Positions 1 to 10,636 of a stretch of 64,000 nucleotides of DNA are shown piece by piece. The notes below the pieces were generated by a model. The model saw only the letters and a program-made list of their open reading frames with translations. It ran no database searches and was not told where the DNA came from. Both the position numbers and the translations under genes were made by a program. The DNA lies in contig CM059186.1 of NCBI GenBank assembly GCA_030323885.1, positions 27,451,005-27,515,004 of the forward strand, written 5' to 3'. This DNA comes from Branchipolynoe longqiensis (Eukaryota; Annelida; Polychaeta; Phyllodocida; Polynoidae). How positions within the stretch are numbered: position 1 is the first letter of the stretch; every line of letters begins with the position of its first letter.

Positions 1-1125
1 AATATTTTCTTTTTATACATCCGTTGAAACATATAAATGTTTTTTGAACATTTGATATTATCGTCAAGTGAATTCCATATTTTTATGCCACATATAGATA
101 TACATTGAGACTTTAAAGTTGTTCTTGCAAATACTTGTCTTAGGTTGTTACTCTGCCTTGTGTCATGGCTACTATCTGATCTTATTTTGAATAAAGACTG
201 TAGATGTTTTGGCAGTAGCCCTTTGTTTGCATTGTAAATTATCATACTAGATTTGATCTTAACCAAGTCTATTAATTTTAATACATGAAGATCAAAGAAC
301 AGCTTATTAGTGTGCTCTCGATATCCAACGTTGCAAACAATTCTCACTGCTTTCTTCTGTAGCAAATAAATACACTCCATATTTGTTTTATATGCATTTC
401 CCCATACTTCACAACAATACGATACATAAGGCAGAAATAATGAATAATACAATATTAAGCATGCATTTTTGCTTAGTACATATTTTGCCTTGTGCATAAT
501 TGCAATAGTTTGGACAATTTAGATTTAATCATACTAATATGCTTTTTCCAATTAAGTTTATGATCTATTAGCACCCCTAGAAATTTACTGACATAAACCA
601 TTTCGATATCAGTATCATTTATACGTAGTGTAACCTTAGATTGTTTTTTATAATTACTAAACAGCATGAAATTTGTTTTTGCTACATTAAGTGATAACTT
701 GTTTGTTGCAAACCATCAATCAATCAATAGTTCCGTCCTCTAGTCGAGGGTTGGATGCAATGGTTCTCCAATTGTCCCGATGGTGTGCTGTTCTGATAGA
801 CTGTGAAAAATTCAAGCCTGTCCACTGTGAAATATTTGTAAACCATGATGTTCTTGGTCTCCCTCTCCCTCTGCTGCCATTCACCTTCCCTTCCAACAAT
901 GTACGGTATATTGAACTCTTGCAAACCATAGGTTCAATTTAATAAGTTCTTTGTTTATATCATTGCCAAATTGAACTGGTTCATTTCCTGACCTAAAGAT
1001 AGTAGTGCCATCAGCAAATAGAATGAATTTAAGAAGCGATGACACATTACAAATATCATTTATATATAAAATGAATAACTTAGGTCCCAGAATTGAGCCT
1101 TGAGGGACACGATGATTCGATTCAA
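1..1125 (-). pseudogene. Decayed non-LTR (Jockey/CR1-like) reverse transcriptase, C-terminal half
   Basis: Reading the minus strand gives the second half of a LINE reverse transcriptase. It would copy element RNA into DNA at a nicked target. The conserved block RVPQGSILGPKLF lies near 1085-1115. The catalytic motif near 1004-1017 reads FADG instead of the usual FADD, so a metal-binding aspartate is lost. Downstream come WFANKLSLN-type sequence, FLGVLIDHKLNWKKHI (about 540-590) and a C-terminal part with YCCEVWGNAYKTN (about 385-420), ending close to base 1. Three lesions break it: a 202-bp insertion at 717-918, a one-base frameshift near 508 and the catalytic change. The 5' side stops near 1125 and runs into unrelated AT-rich DNA, as in a 5'-truncated copy. 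The RT assignment is strong. The clade (Jockey or CR1) is inferred from motif style only. Confidence 0.85.
717..918 (-). mobile_element. 5'-truncated LINE 3' end with ATTG tail, nested in another LINE
   Basis: This short insertion sits inside the reverse transcriptase relic. It is flanked by an 11-bp direct repeat, TTGCAAACCAT, at 706-716 and 919-929, which I read as the target-site duplication. On the minus strand it codes a LINE C-terminal tail with GRGRPRTSWF and RDNWRTIASNPRLEDGT, followed by a tail of ATTG repeats (CAATCAATCAAT on the plus strand at 717-728). Removing it restores frame continuity of the host relic around LIKLNLWFA. The protein tail resembles the C-terminus of other non-LTR elements. 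The clade is not assigned. Confidence 0.8.
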
Positions 1126-1150
1126 CATGCATGTGTGGCCTGGGCTTTAA

Positions 1151-1795
1151 ATACATATATTATTAACTTTTCAATATATTGGTTTTATATTTACATTTAG
1201 TATTTACTTGTTGTTTTACAAAGTGGTTATACATATATAATATGATAGTAGTTGAGTCTTTCTGCTTATGCATTACTTACTAGGTTCTTTCTATACCTCT
1301 TCATGCACATATATACAAACACAACTTTCCATAGTTAAGCATTTTGAGCTAAGAAACATACAATTTCAGTCACTTTACAGGCTGATGTTTACATCACCAT
1401 TGATTAGCCAGAAGTAATTATTGTTCTAAATATTAAAATGTCAAATGTGTCAACAAAAACTTGTTTGAAAGAAATATATAACCAATATCTGATTAACCCT
1501 ACTCATTTTCTATTTCTACATATGTCATTAACCATAGAATATAAATAAAAACATGAATAAAATAAATAAAACTGATCCTGGCTATGGCTCTAACACTAGT
1601 CTGAGTGCCTATATTTGTCTAAATCTAAATGCACATGGCATAGGATGTGATGGTTATATTGATGTAAATGCAATGCTGGATAAACGATTAATATCTTAAT
1701 TTATTATATATATTTCTTCAGTTGGTATTCTATGTTTCAAACAAGAGCTGAGATGAGCTGAAACTAGCACATTTCATAGCTGCACCCAGTGTATT
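1151..1795. other. AT-rich stretch without recognisable feature
   Basis: I see no repeat family, long open frame or RNA gene here. The composition is AT-rich with scattered short ATATA runs. Confidence 0.5.
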
Positions 1796-1904
1796 AGCAT
1801 GTGCCATGTGGTTCTCGCGGCTTTATTTTGCTCTGATGCATCCCACAATGCACCATGCCGCTGGAACCGTGATGTAGTCTATCCATTCATTGCTACCCTC
1901 CACT

Positions 1905-2775
1905 TAACCGCCCTCCCCCCTCACACCCACGTCCCCCCCCCCCCCGCCTCCCCCCCAATCTCCCGCCTGACCCTGGTGATGCATGACCTTCCCTTGCCCC
2001 GCCCCCCTACACTCCACTCACCGATGCCTCCAATTCTACACCCCTTACCCACACCCACACTCCTCCCCCTCCCGCACCTTCCCCCGCCCGCCACCCCACA
2101 CACACACCACCACCTCCCATTCTATTCCCACCCCACACACATCTCCACACCGCCGGGAATGTGGGGAATCATCCCCTATCATCCCGCACCCGCCAGAGGG
2201 CACGTCCACCACAACCAACACCGGCGATGCCGTGTTACCCACAACACGCCCCGGCACAAACAGCAACACCTCCCGGCACAAACAGCAACACCTCCCGCCA
2301 CCCCCGCCCCCGCCCGCCCCGCCCCACGCCCCGCCACACACAGCAACACCTCCCACCGTCCCGGCCCCGCCCCACGCCCCGGCACAAACAGCAACACCTC
2401 CCGCCGTCCCGGCCCCGCCCCACGCCCCGGCACAAACAGCAACACCTCCCGCTGTCCCTGCCCTATCTGCCCTGCCCTGCCCCACGCCCCGCTACAACCA
2501 GCAACACCTTCCGCCGCCCCGGCCTCCGACCACCCCACGCCCCGGCACAACAGCAACACCTCCCACCACCCCGACCCCAGCCCGCCCGACGCCCGGGCAC
2601 AAACAGCGATACCTCCCGCCGCCCCGGCTCCGCCCGACCCGCCCCACCCCCGGCACTACCAGCAACACGTCCCGCCACCTCGGCCCCCGCCCGGCCCGCC
2701 CCACGCCCCGGCACAAACTGCAACACCTCCCGCTGCCCCGGCCCCACCCGCCCCGCCCTACGCGCCGCCCTAGCC
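1905..2775. repeat. C-rich minisatellite, about 48-bp unit
   Basis: Degenerate tandem units carry GGCACAAACAGCAACACCTC followed by CCGCC/CCGGCCCCGCCCCACGCCCC. The clearest copies are between 2260 and 2460, spaced about 48 bp. Because 48 is divisible by three and the array is C-rich, several frames on both strands stay open (up to 324 codons). Their proline- or glycine-rich translations are repeat artefacts. Confidence 0.9.
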
Positions 2776-2879
2776 AGCCTCCCGGCACACGTAGCCCGGC
2801 AGACGGCCTCACCTGGAGGTCTGAATAGAGCGCGGCTCCATCACCAGGAGGAGCTTTTATGTTATTTACCACTGGGACC

Positions 2880-2926
2880 GTGACATTTACACATTAAGCA
2901 CTATATCCGGACGCGCCACTATGTAT

Positions 2927-2981
<55 letters not shown>

Positions 2982-5075
2982 AGAAACTATGTATAATGCT
3001 GTATATATTACAGCACTGCCTCACATTTACACATTAAACACTATATATGGATGTGCCACTATGTATGGTATATACACATATAATATATATGTATACATAT
3101 AGTGCTGTAGATACTACGGTACAAGCTCACATTTACACATTAAACAATATATATATACGCTACCCTATGTGTGTAATATATACATATATATATATCTATA
3201 TATATATATATATGTATATACATATAGTGATGTAGATATTACAGCTCCAGCTCACATTTACAAATTAAACAATATATATGGATGCGCTACCCTTTGTGTG
3301 TAATATATACGGATAGTGATAAGCCCCTTATCGCATGTAATAAGCTCTGTCGTGCTCCTCTCCTTCCCCTTGGATTGGGGGGTGGGGAGGGGTCCGGCAT
3401 GCACTGCTCCACCTCCTGCGCGGGGCTTGACACTCCACTCGATCGGAAGTTGTTTTTTTAATAAAGGAGTTGGGGTTTTTACTGCCAACTCATATCGCAC
3501 TACTTGTCTTCTCCGTCTATACCATACTTGTCTTCTATGTCATAGGTAGAACATAAGAATTATTATATATATATATGTATATACATATAGTGTTCTGTAT
3601 ATTACAGCTCCAGCTCACATTTACATATTAAGCACTATATATGGATGCGCCATTGTGCATATTGCTGCGGCAATATGGGTAATTTGGGACCGAGCCGGAA
3701 CAGAGCCCTCCCTACACCCTACACCCCCGCACCCTCCCCCACCGCACGTCTGCCCTAGTGCCCCCCCCCCCCCCTTAACTCCAGGTCGCTACACTGCCAT
3801 GCATGCCGTGCCGCCGCTTGTACCCAGCGACCCCCTCTGACATCATTTCCATCGCCCGGGCTTCCATTCCCCACTTCCACACCAGATGCCGGACCATCAA
3901 CACCTATTTTTTACCAGACCACCTGACCCTACTTTTAACGATTAGAGGTTGAGGCCCGGATCACCAAGAGACTTTTTGCACACTTACCTATTGCATTTAC
4001 AATTTCCCTATTGTTCATCTGACACTGTATTGCTAACATTGCTTTTAATAAATTTCCATACTATGTTGTTCCTTCTCGTGTCCTGAATTATGTGTAATGT
4101 TGTAGATATTACAGCACCGGCTCACATTTACACATTAAACACTGTATGTGCTATATAGACGTGCTATTATATATGCAATATATACATAGTGCTGTAGATA
4201 TTACAACACGGGCTCACATTTACACATTAAGTACTATATATAGATGTCCTACTATATATGCAATATATATAAATAAGCGAACAGGGAATGAGAGAAAAAG
4301 ACTAGGCTTGGTTTGGGTTGAGTTTATTTTCTCTGGAAAGCAGGGAAAGGGGGGGGAAAACACGGGAGACGGAGCGCGGAGGGGAGCACGTCCGAGCGTA
4401 TCCAAAGAAAATTTTGAAGTCACATAATCACTTATATAGCACATATAGTGCTGTAGACATTACAGCATCGGCTCAGATTTGCACATTAAACACTATATAT
4501 AGATGTGATATTATATATGCAATATATACATAGTGCTGTAGACATTACATCACAGGGTCACATTTGCACATTAAACACTATATATAGATAGATGTGCTAT
4601 TATATATGCAATATATATATAGTGCTGTAGACATTACAGCACCGGCTCAGATTTGCACATTAAACACTATATATAGATGTGCTATTATATATGCAATATA
4701 TACATAGTGCTGTAGATACTACAACGTGGGCTCACATTTACACATACACACTATATATAGATGTGCTATTATATATGCAATATATACATAGTGCTGTAGA
4801 CATTACATCACAGGCTAACATTTGCACATTAAACACTATATATAGATGTGCTATTATATATGCAATATATATATAGTGCTGTAGATACTACAACACGGGC
4901 TCACATTTACACATAAATACTATATATAGATGTGCTATTATATATGCAATATATACATAGTGTTGTAGACATTACATCACAGGCTCACATTTGCACACTA
5001 AACACTATATATAGATGTGCTATTATATATACAATATATACATAGTGCTGTAGACATTACATCACAGGCTCACAT
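2880..5075. repeat. AT-rich satellite, about 85-bp unit, interrupted
   Basis: Units contain TAGTGCTGTAGAYATTACA, GGCTCACATTTRCACATTAA and CACTATATATAGATGTGCTA, with about 85 bp between copies. The most regular stretch is 4430-5075, about seven units. Older units lie at 2880-3310, 3560-3660 and 4090-4270. A pure TA run occupies about 2929-2977. Three unrelated segments interrupt the array: 3310-3560, 3660-4085 and 4270-4430. Confidence 0.9.
3660..4085. other. Non-satellite insertion within the 85-bp array
   Basis: This segment has mixed C-rich sequence (poly-C at about 3762-3775) and then ordinary sequence ending in TTGCTTTTAATAAATTTCC. It shares nothing with the satellite around it. No terminal repeats or coding motifs were recognised, so its origin is unknown. 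Confidence 0.5.
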
Positions 5076-5475
5076 TAAACGCTAAAAAACATAGTTTTAG
5101 ATGGGAAAAGTAAAGACTATCAATCATAGTAAATGTGAATCTGGAGTAGGGTGTGAGTGCTGACTTTACATGCTTGAACTCCACAGTGGGAAACCATGGT
5201 CCATAATCAGCATTAGGTTGCCATAGATACTGGACATTTTAAGATAAACAATCTATAACAGCGCAAACATGCTACCGCACATTGCACGCGACTTCCAGCC
5301 AATACTGCGCATGCGCATGCATCTAGAAAAGGCGACTGCCACAATATGCCACTTTCTCAACGTGAGTGTGTATTGACAGCCCTCCCTCCACCTTTGACAA
5401 ACACATCTTGGTACAAAATTATAACGGCAACAGTTATACTTATAGCTTAACGTCACATGCACTTCCCGGAAATAC
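5076..5475. other. Unique sequence, no feature recognised
   Basis: Ordinary-composition DNA between the satellite and the MITE-2 host unit. It contains a short GCGCATGCGCATGC purine-pyrimidine alternation near 5308-5321. No coding signal is supported. Confidence 0.45.
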
Positions 5476-5477
5476 AG

Positions 5478-6095
5478 TCGCCAACTGTAGCCGACTGAGA
5501 ATTGTATAAGATTGCACGAGATTGTGCAAACTGGTGCATGTTTAGGCACCTAATAGTTGTATTAGTGTTAATACATAGCAGTCGTCAACTGTAAAACGGC
5601 AGTCACACCTCACCGGATTGGGGGAAATGGACAGAAAATGAAGAATGTCCGTTATCTGTCCGTACAAGTTTTGAACATGCCCAAAACTAAGAACGGATGC
5701 CGCCGGACTGACGTCTATGGTTCTTGTCCGGTTTGAGTCCGTTTAGTCTGTTTGCCGTCCGTTGGCTATCCGTTCATGTCCGTTTCATGTCCGTTTCATG
5801 TCCGTTTCATGTCTGTTTCATGTCCATTTCATGTCCGTTCGTAGACCTGATGTCGCAATACTTTGACACATTTTGACACATTTTGATACTTATCACCACC
5901 AGACTAGACAATTCTGTCCGTTGCTCAATCCGGTGAGGTGTGACTGAGCCTTTACTGTTGGATAATATATGCAAAATGGCACAAGATTGCATGAGATTAT
6001 AAAAACTGACACATGGCTATGCACTTAAAAGCCATCTAAGATTTACTACATAATGATCACCAATTGTAGCCGTCTTAGAACTTGGGAACCAGGAT
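5478..6095. repeat. Diverged tandem unit split by MITE-2 copy
   Basis: Sequence around 5478-5590 (CAACTGTAGCCG, AGATTGCACGAGATTG, GGCACCTAA) recurs in diverged form around 5955-6090 (AGATTGCATGAGATTA, GCACTTAA, CAATTGTAGCCG). The MITE-2 element at 5594-5952 lies inside the second unit. Comparing CAACTGTAGCCG with CAACTGTA/element/TACTGTTGG suggests insertion at a TA. Confidence 0.55.
5594..5952. mobile_element. MITE-2 copy a, perfect 21-bp terminal inverted repeats
   Basis: The termini at 5600-5620 and 5926-5946 are exact reverse complements (beginning CAGTCACACCTCACCGGA). Similarity extends outward to a flanking TA on each side. The interior is a run of near-tandem TCCGTTTCATG units (about 5770-5835) followed by TTTTGACACATTTTGA. 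No coding capacity is present, so this is a non-autonomous DNA element. Two further copies lie at 38131-38431 and 56632-57273. The superfamily is undetermined. Confidence 0.85.
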
Positions 6096-6225
6096 GTTTA
6101 ATATATGGGGTATATAATTATTATGGAATTATGTCAGTATAAATCAACAGAAAATCCTAGATGCCATTGCATTGCATTACTCACCAAATGTTACTGGTGG
6201 CCCAACCACCCAGCATCAATCCTTA

Positions 6226-6479
6226 TGCCAAGTACACACCTACCGTATAGGATTCACGCACTAAAACCCGCGACGACCTTACGACTGAAAACGGGCCGAT
6301 TCATTTTTCGAATCGCGAATCGTAATCGCAAGCAAGCAGTTTTAGCCCTGAAACTGAGTTTTAAGTCGCGAATCGCAATCGGTAGATGTGCTAGGGTATC
6401 GCACACCTACCGACTTTTGGGCAGTTTTAGATCGTAAACGGTAGGTGGGTGCGGATAAACGGTAGGTGTGTACCTGGCA
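6226..6479. mobile_element. MITE-11, single copy with inverted ends
   Basis: The left end reads ATGCCAAGTACACACCTACC and the reverse complement of the right end reads ATGCCAGGTACACACCTACC, giving about 22 bp of near-perfect inverted repeat. The interior has repeated TCGCGAATCG motifs. A 13-bp direct repeat, GCATTACTCACCA, lies at 6174-6186 and 6477-6489, wider than the inverted ends on the left. No protein is coded. Confidence 0.7.
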
Positions 6480-6594
6480 TTACTCACCACTGCGCAAGAG
6501 CTTTGTCAGTCAGAGCAGATATATATTTTTAATATTTAGGTAATTGGCAGATAACCTCTTGCCAAGGATTATAACCATTCTCAACCCATTCTTT

Positions 6595-6896
6595 AGAATT
6601 GATTCTACATATCTAACTTAGATACTGATGCACTTATTAAAAATGAGTTGCCACACAGAAGGAAATGTCGAGGTAATTCAATAAAACCTATTACTGCTAA
6701 AGCCAATGGTGTCAGAGTTTTGGCGTGCTCGCCAAAACTAATTTAGCATATTTGCATTTCAAATATCTCAAAGCTTAGCCATTTAAAATAAAAGTTACTT
6801 CAAACGAAAGTAAGGTAGAAAATAATAAAATCATTTTAATATATTTATCTCAGAAAAATGAGGGAAACTCAAAACCATCGGACTATGTCGCTTTAA
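6595..6896 (-). mobile_element. MITE-1 copy, one end truncated
   Basis: This copy carries ATATCTAACTTAGATACTGA, GCCAAAACTAATTT, AACCATCGGACTATG and a terminal TTTAA at 6892-6896, all characteristic of MITE-1 in reverse orientation. The other terminus is missing. Confidence 0.85.
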
Positions 6897-7060
6897 ATGC
6901 AAGTCCATTACAATGTTCAGGTCAGGGATACTGATAGCAGCACTTGGCACGTGTCTCACTGTGCGCATGTCTGACGTTATCTGACGGGTGTCAGGGAGTA
7001 GAGGCGGGTATGGTTCTGGCGATCACTATCAAGAGAACCAAATTATTAAAGGTTCGTCAA

Positions 7061-7062
<2 letters not shown>

Positions 7063-7109
<47 letters not shown>

Positions 7110-7110
7110 G
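7063..7110. repeat. AT dinucleotide microsatellite
   Basis: About 22 AT dinucleotides are followed by a short TGTG run. They sit between unique sequence and a SINE-1 copy. Confidence 0.95.
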
Positions 7111-7165
7111 TGTGTGAGTGTGTGTGTACACTACAGTTCAACAAAAATAAAAGCCAAAAATGGGT

Positions 7166-7498
7166 GACCGGATGTGGTGGCCGAATCGGTAAAGCGCAGG
7201 CTTCTCGTGCGGAATTTCGGGAGTTCGATTCCCGGTCAAGTCAAACCAAAGACTTATAAACTTGTTACTTGTCGCTTCCTAGTCTGGCTCTCTGCATTAA
7301 TAGGATAGGGCAAGAATTGGAGAGCTCAGTGGCAGGATAATGTGACTGAGTGGGATATCAGGTCATGGTGTCGGCGGCCTGATTTCCCAGTAGGGCAGCA
7401 CTATAAAGTCGCCATGAGTGAACACTGCCACAAGTCGGAACCCGTCGTGATCTGACATTAGATGTTGTGAGGACGTAAAACCCCAACAACCAACCAAC
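7166..7498 (+). mobile_element. SINE-1, full-length copy
   Basis: The head (7166-7240) is tRNA-like, with an A-box-like TGGCCGAATCGGT and a B-box GAGTTCGATTCCCGG. The body follows (AATAGGATAGGGCAAG, GATAATGTGACTGAGTGGGA), and the tail ends CCCCAACAACCAACCAAC. RNA polymerase III transcription from these boxes and LINE-mediated copying are expected for tRNA-derived SINEs in general. The head has stem mismatches and runs on into the SINE body, so it is not a tRNA gene. Confidence 0.85.
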
Positions 7499-7668
7499 AC
7501 AATGTGACTGAGTGGAATTTCAGGTCATGGTGTTGGCGGCCTAGTCTCCCAGAGGGAGACACTGTTTTATGAGTACGCACTCTCACAAATCGGCACCCTC
7601 CCTTATATAACCCTAGATGTTGCTATGTGACAAAACACCAACAAATAAGAACAACCAACCACAACCAC
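7499..7668 (+). mobile_element. SINE-1 partial copy, headless
   Basis: It begins abruptly at AATGTGACTGAGTGGAAT immediately after the tail of the preceding SINE and runs to a CAACCAACC tail. The head and front body are absent. Confidence 0.8.
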
Positions 7669-7710
7669 TCACTGTAATTAACACATTCAATGGCCGATAA
7701 GTAAGAAGGT

Positions 7711-8069
7711 TTGTTTGTTGTTGTTTTACGTCCTAGCAACATCTAAGGTCATATCAGGACGGGTACGGACTTGTGACAGTGTGCACTCATGGCGACTTTC
7801 TAGTGCTGTCCCACTGTGAGACAAGGCCACCGGAACCATGACCTGATATCCCACTCGGTCACATTATCCTGACACTGAGCCAACCAGTCTTTTGACATAT
7901 CCTATTATTATTAATGCCGAGTGCCAAGGTTGGAAGCAACAAGTATCAATTTTTAAGTCATTGGTTTGACTCGACCAGGGTTCGAACCCATGAATCCATG
8001 GGTTCGGATCCCCCCGATCTCCACAAAACAGGAGAGGGACGCTCAACTCATTCGGCTACCCCGTCTGGT
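7711..8069 (-). mobile_element. SINE-1 copy, second head type
   Basis: In reverse, the head reads GGTAGCCGAATGAGTTGAGC with an extended variable arm and GGTTCGAACCCTGGTCGAGT. The usual SINE-1 body and tail (GTTTGTTTGTTGTTG on the plus strand) follow. This head has the longer arm expected of Leu/Ser-like tRNAs, whereas the 7166 copy has a shorter one. Confidence 0.85.
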
Positions 8070-8070
8070 C

Positions 8071-8376
8071 TGAAGTAAGAAGGAGTGAAGACATTGAAGC
8101 TGACCAGAGTCATGGCCCACTCTCCATATACCACTTCCGGCAGAAGTCGTAAAACACACAGCTCGCGTGGCCTCGGAATTGGAGCCAAGCCAGCGTTAAA
8201 CGCGTCTAGCACGCATTACTCTCACTCACTACAGGATTAAGTGAAACGGATCCACTCTCCAACCCACTCCATGCCATCCGCTCGCTCGGGGAGATGGCGG
8301 GAAAGGTCTGCCACTTCCCCCACATTGTGAGTTATGTGATATATATGGAATTGTGCGAGTAATAAAGGTGTGGAAG
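8071..8376. other. No feature recognised
   Basis: Ordinary-composition DNA between a SINE and the RT-like relic. No repeats or coding motifs were recognised. Confidence 0.4.
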
Positions 8377-8785
8377 GGAATTGTTATTATTATAGTCCGT
8401 TATTGCTACTAGTATTATTGTTGTATGCCATAGTCTATGTCTGACCCTCTCTGCCACATGATCGGTGGAACTCGAGAACATTTTATATATATATATATGT
8501 ATGTAGATATATATATCTGCTTTCGTCCACAATCGTCCTGCCCCCGCCCCCATCTTTGGGGATCCAGAACATGTCATGCACGCAAGTCGGCCTATCGGTT
8601 ACTATTGAGATGCAACCGTTTATTATTTCGCCCGAGAGTTTTTTAGTTATGCCTGCCCTGTGCTCCGGGTCACGGGTCATCCGTAACTTCGGACAGTATT
8701 TCGCTTCACAGTCTGAGAAAAAATCCTCCGGTGCGACTGACACTGGTCTACATCCGGTGGAGGCGAGGAGGGTAGGTGGAGCCAC
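8377..8785 (-). pseudogene. Possible reverse-transcriptase relic split by TA microsatellite
   Basis: On the minus strand, codons from about 8640 to 8530 read GEIINGCISIVTDRPTC, then VHDMFWIPKDGGGGRTIVDE. This resembles the region of LTR/DIRS-type reverse transcriptases with the pattern E..xG.I..V...P, PK..GG.R.I.D.S. The reading then enters an ATATAT/GTATGTAGAT run (about 8487-8515). Beyond it, in another frame, DHVAERVRH and ILVAITD could be the next RT segments. No RNase H, integrase or LTR was seen. The call rests on motif spacing only, and a chance open frame is possible. Confidence 0.4.
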
Positions 8786-8872
8786 CCGTACAGTGTTTGT
8801 CTTACGGAGTATAACAATAAAGCAACAATTAACCCTTACGTATCTTTATACTTGCATAATTCGTTATACATC

Positions 8873-8903
<31 letters not shown>

Positions 8904-9069
8904 TGTAATATGTAATTTATTATGTGGATATCAATAATGGCAACCCCTTAATGTTTCTCTCTAACCACCTTAACTTCCATGTTATTCACTGCGGAGCAGG
9001 CATTCTCTCCTCCCCATCTCCTCTTTACCATATGATTACCTTTGCATGGGTGACAAAAATTGGTATATA

Positions 9070-9287
9070 CCGCATATGTCCCAATAGACGTGCACTGCAC
9101 GAGTGCACGTCTATTCAAAGTAATAGAATTTCATGGATTTGTTTTTGTCATGCCTCTGAAATAAAGTGGGATTGTCTTATTTTATGTGCATTCAGTCCGA
9201 ATATGATCGTAAATTTGTGCGTGCTTTCAATCTTGAAATGTGGATGTGCTTCTATTGGGTAGTGTGCTTCTATTGGGACATATACGG
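9070..9287. mobile_element. MITE-4 copy a, TA-flanked
   Basis: The left end CCGCATATGTCCCAATAGA and the reverse complement of the right end CCGTATATGTCCCAATAGA form about 19 bp of inverted repeat. Both ends are flanked by TA (9068-9069, 9288-9289), as Tc1/mariner-type elements would produce. The interior holds one copy of an 82-bp segment (TTTGTTTTTGTCATG to GATCGTAAATTTGT) that is triplicated in copy b. Confidence 0.85.
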
Positions 9288-9289
9288 TA

Positions 9290-9795
9290 TGTGTGTTCTG
9301 TTAGTGCCATTTCTGACATGGGTGTCTAAAATTAGTTTCTAGCTAATGTGGTTGCCATGTAATACGAGTTTGAAACTTTCTGTTCAAACTGGACGCCAAG
9401 CATAACAACCGTAACAGAAAAGTTTAGCATGTTCTAATTGAATAAATATGGAGAGCGAAAGTATAATTTGTATTCTAAGTAGTTGAAATGTGTCTTCCAA
9501 ATAGATTAGTGGTGTATTTGTCCCAAATTATTGCATCCGGTGGAGATAATTGCATTGTGCTTACCAGACCAGTCAGCATGTTACAAACTGGCCATGTTTT
9601 CTGCACTGAAAATTTTGCGTAATTCATCCATTTACAAAGAAACAAAATCACCGATGTCAATGATTTTGTTTATTCTATCTAGCTATTATACCAGTATCAT
9701 GACACAATTTAAGTTTGTCAATTTCATGAAAGACAAAAAATACTGTGTGCTTTCAGCCTGAGTGTCCTATCATGGACCACCTTTTCTGGGAACAA
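9290..9795. other. AT-rich sequence, no feature recognised
   Basis: A 76-codon open frame lies here without any recognisable motif. I do not support it as a gene. Confidence 0.45.

Positions 9796-9798
<3 letters not shown>

Positions 9799-9846
<48 letters not shown>
9799..9846. repeat. AT dinucleotide microsatellite
   Basis: About 24 AT dinucleotides lie directly against the left end of MITE-12. Confidence 0.95.
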
Positions 9847-9849
<3 letters not shown>

Positions 9850-10411
9850 GGGGCTGTCACATTACGACGCTTCTTGCTGGCGCGCTGCCAACAAGCAAAA
9901 TAAGTTGTACGCATCGAGACATGTCCAACTTTTCGGCGGAAGTTCGACGTCAGCCCAGCGTGTTAGTAGCGCACGGCCAACATGTGTTGACGCGTGGCGG
10001 AAAAAAACAAAAAGAGGTTGGCGCGCCATCCTGATATGACCTTAGATGTAGCTAGGATGTAAAACAACAGAGCAACAATTTGGCACGACATGTGGGAACG
10101 ACCATCACGTGCACGCGGCATGCCCATAGCATTCGCATAACGTTATTCCAGCGCGTCCAACGGATCTCGACGTGTGCCTAACGTCCCCGTAATGGTCGTA
10201 CGCAGACATTGACGCATGTCGGCGCATGTCGAAAGTTTTGTGCTTGGTGGGTGCGACCGTCGCTGTCACTCAAAGTGTACCGACGTGTACCGATGCACGA
10301 TGAATGCATGCGTAACACGCGCGTAACGCTTCCCGCCGTGTCCCGTCGTTTCGCCCAAAAGTGACACACGTCGACGTGCGTTGGAGAGAAACATCGTAAT
10401 GTGACAGCCCC
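9850..10411. mobile_element. MITE-12, 562-bp element with inverted ends
   Basis: The left terminus GGGGCTGTCACATTACGA is matched by the reverse complement of the right terminus (GGGGCTGTCACATTACGATG). The interior is CpG-rich with repeated GACGTGTG/CGACGTGCG-like words. A SINE-1 tail fragment is embedded at 10027-10078 (GATATGACCTTAGATGTAGC). No transposase is coded. The flanks show no clear target duplication because the left flank is a microsatellite. Confidence 0.8.
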
Positions 10412-10439
10412 AGTAGGTTCATTATGGGTTGAGTTTTGA

Positions 10440-10636
10440 TTAGGGTAACTTTCATTACAGTTGGTTAACTTTGAAGACATTTGAAGTGACAAACATGCCA
10501 AATAAATGTGATGTGCACAATGAAATGCTGGGCATCACAGGCGTAGGTGACTTGAAGCAGTGACTGGCTCTAGTTAATTGACTTAGCATTCCCTTCTATG
10601 CAGCAATACATGTCTGATAAGTGCTCCAGCACCTAA
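10440..10636 (+). mobile_element. MITE-1 copy, left half, split by LINE
   Basis: GGTTAACTTTGAAGACATTT and CATTCCCTTCTATGCAGCAA match the MITE-1 interior. The copy breaks at ACCTAA (10631-10636), which recurs at 11545-11550 after the LINE, and resumes there with CTTAGATATGTAGAATCAAA. Confidence 0.85.

Noticed and set aside
1799..2883. Long proline-rich open frames
   Set aside because: Produced by the 48-bp C-rich minisatellite. Several frames are open at once and no start context, domain or splice pattern was seen.
7166..7240. Functional tRNA gene
   Set aside because: A and B boxes are present, but stems are imperfect and the same SINE body follows in every similar copy, so these are SINE heads. 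The same reasoning applies to the SINE-2 cores at 28755 and 29074.
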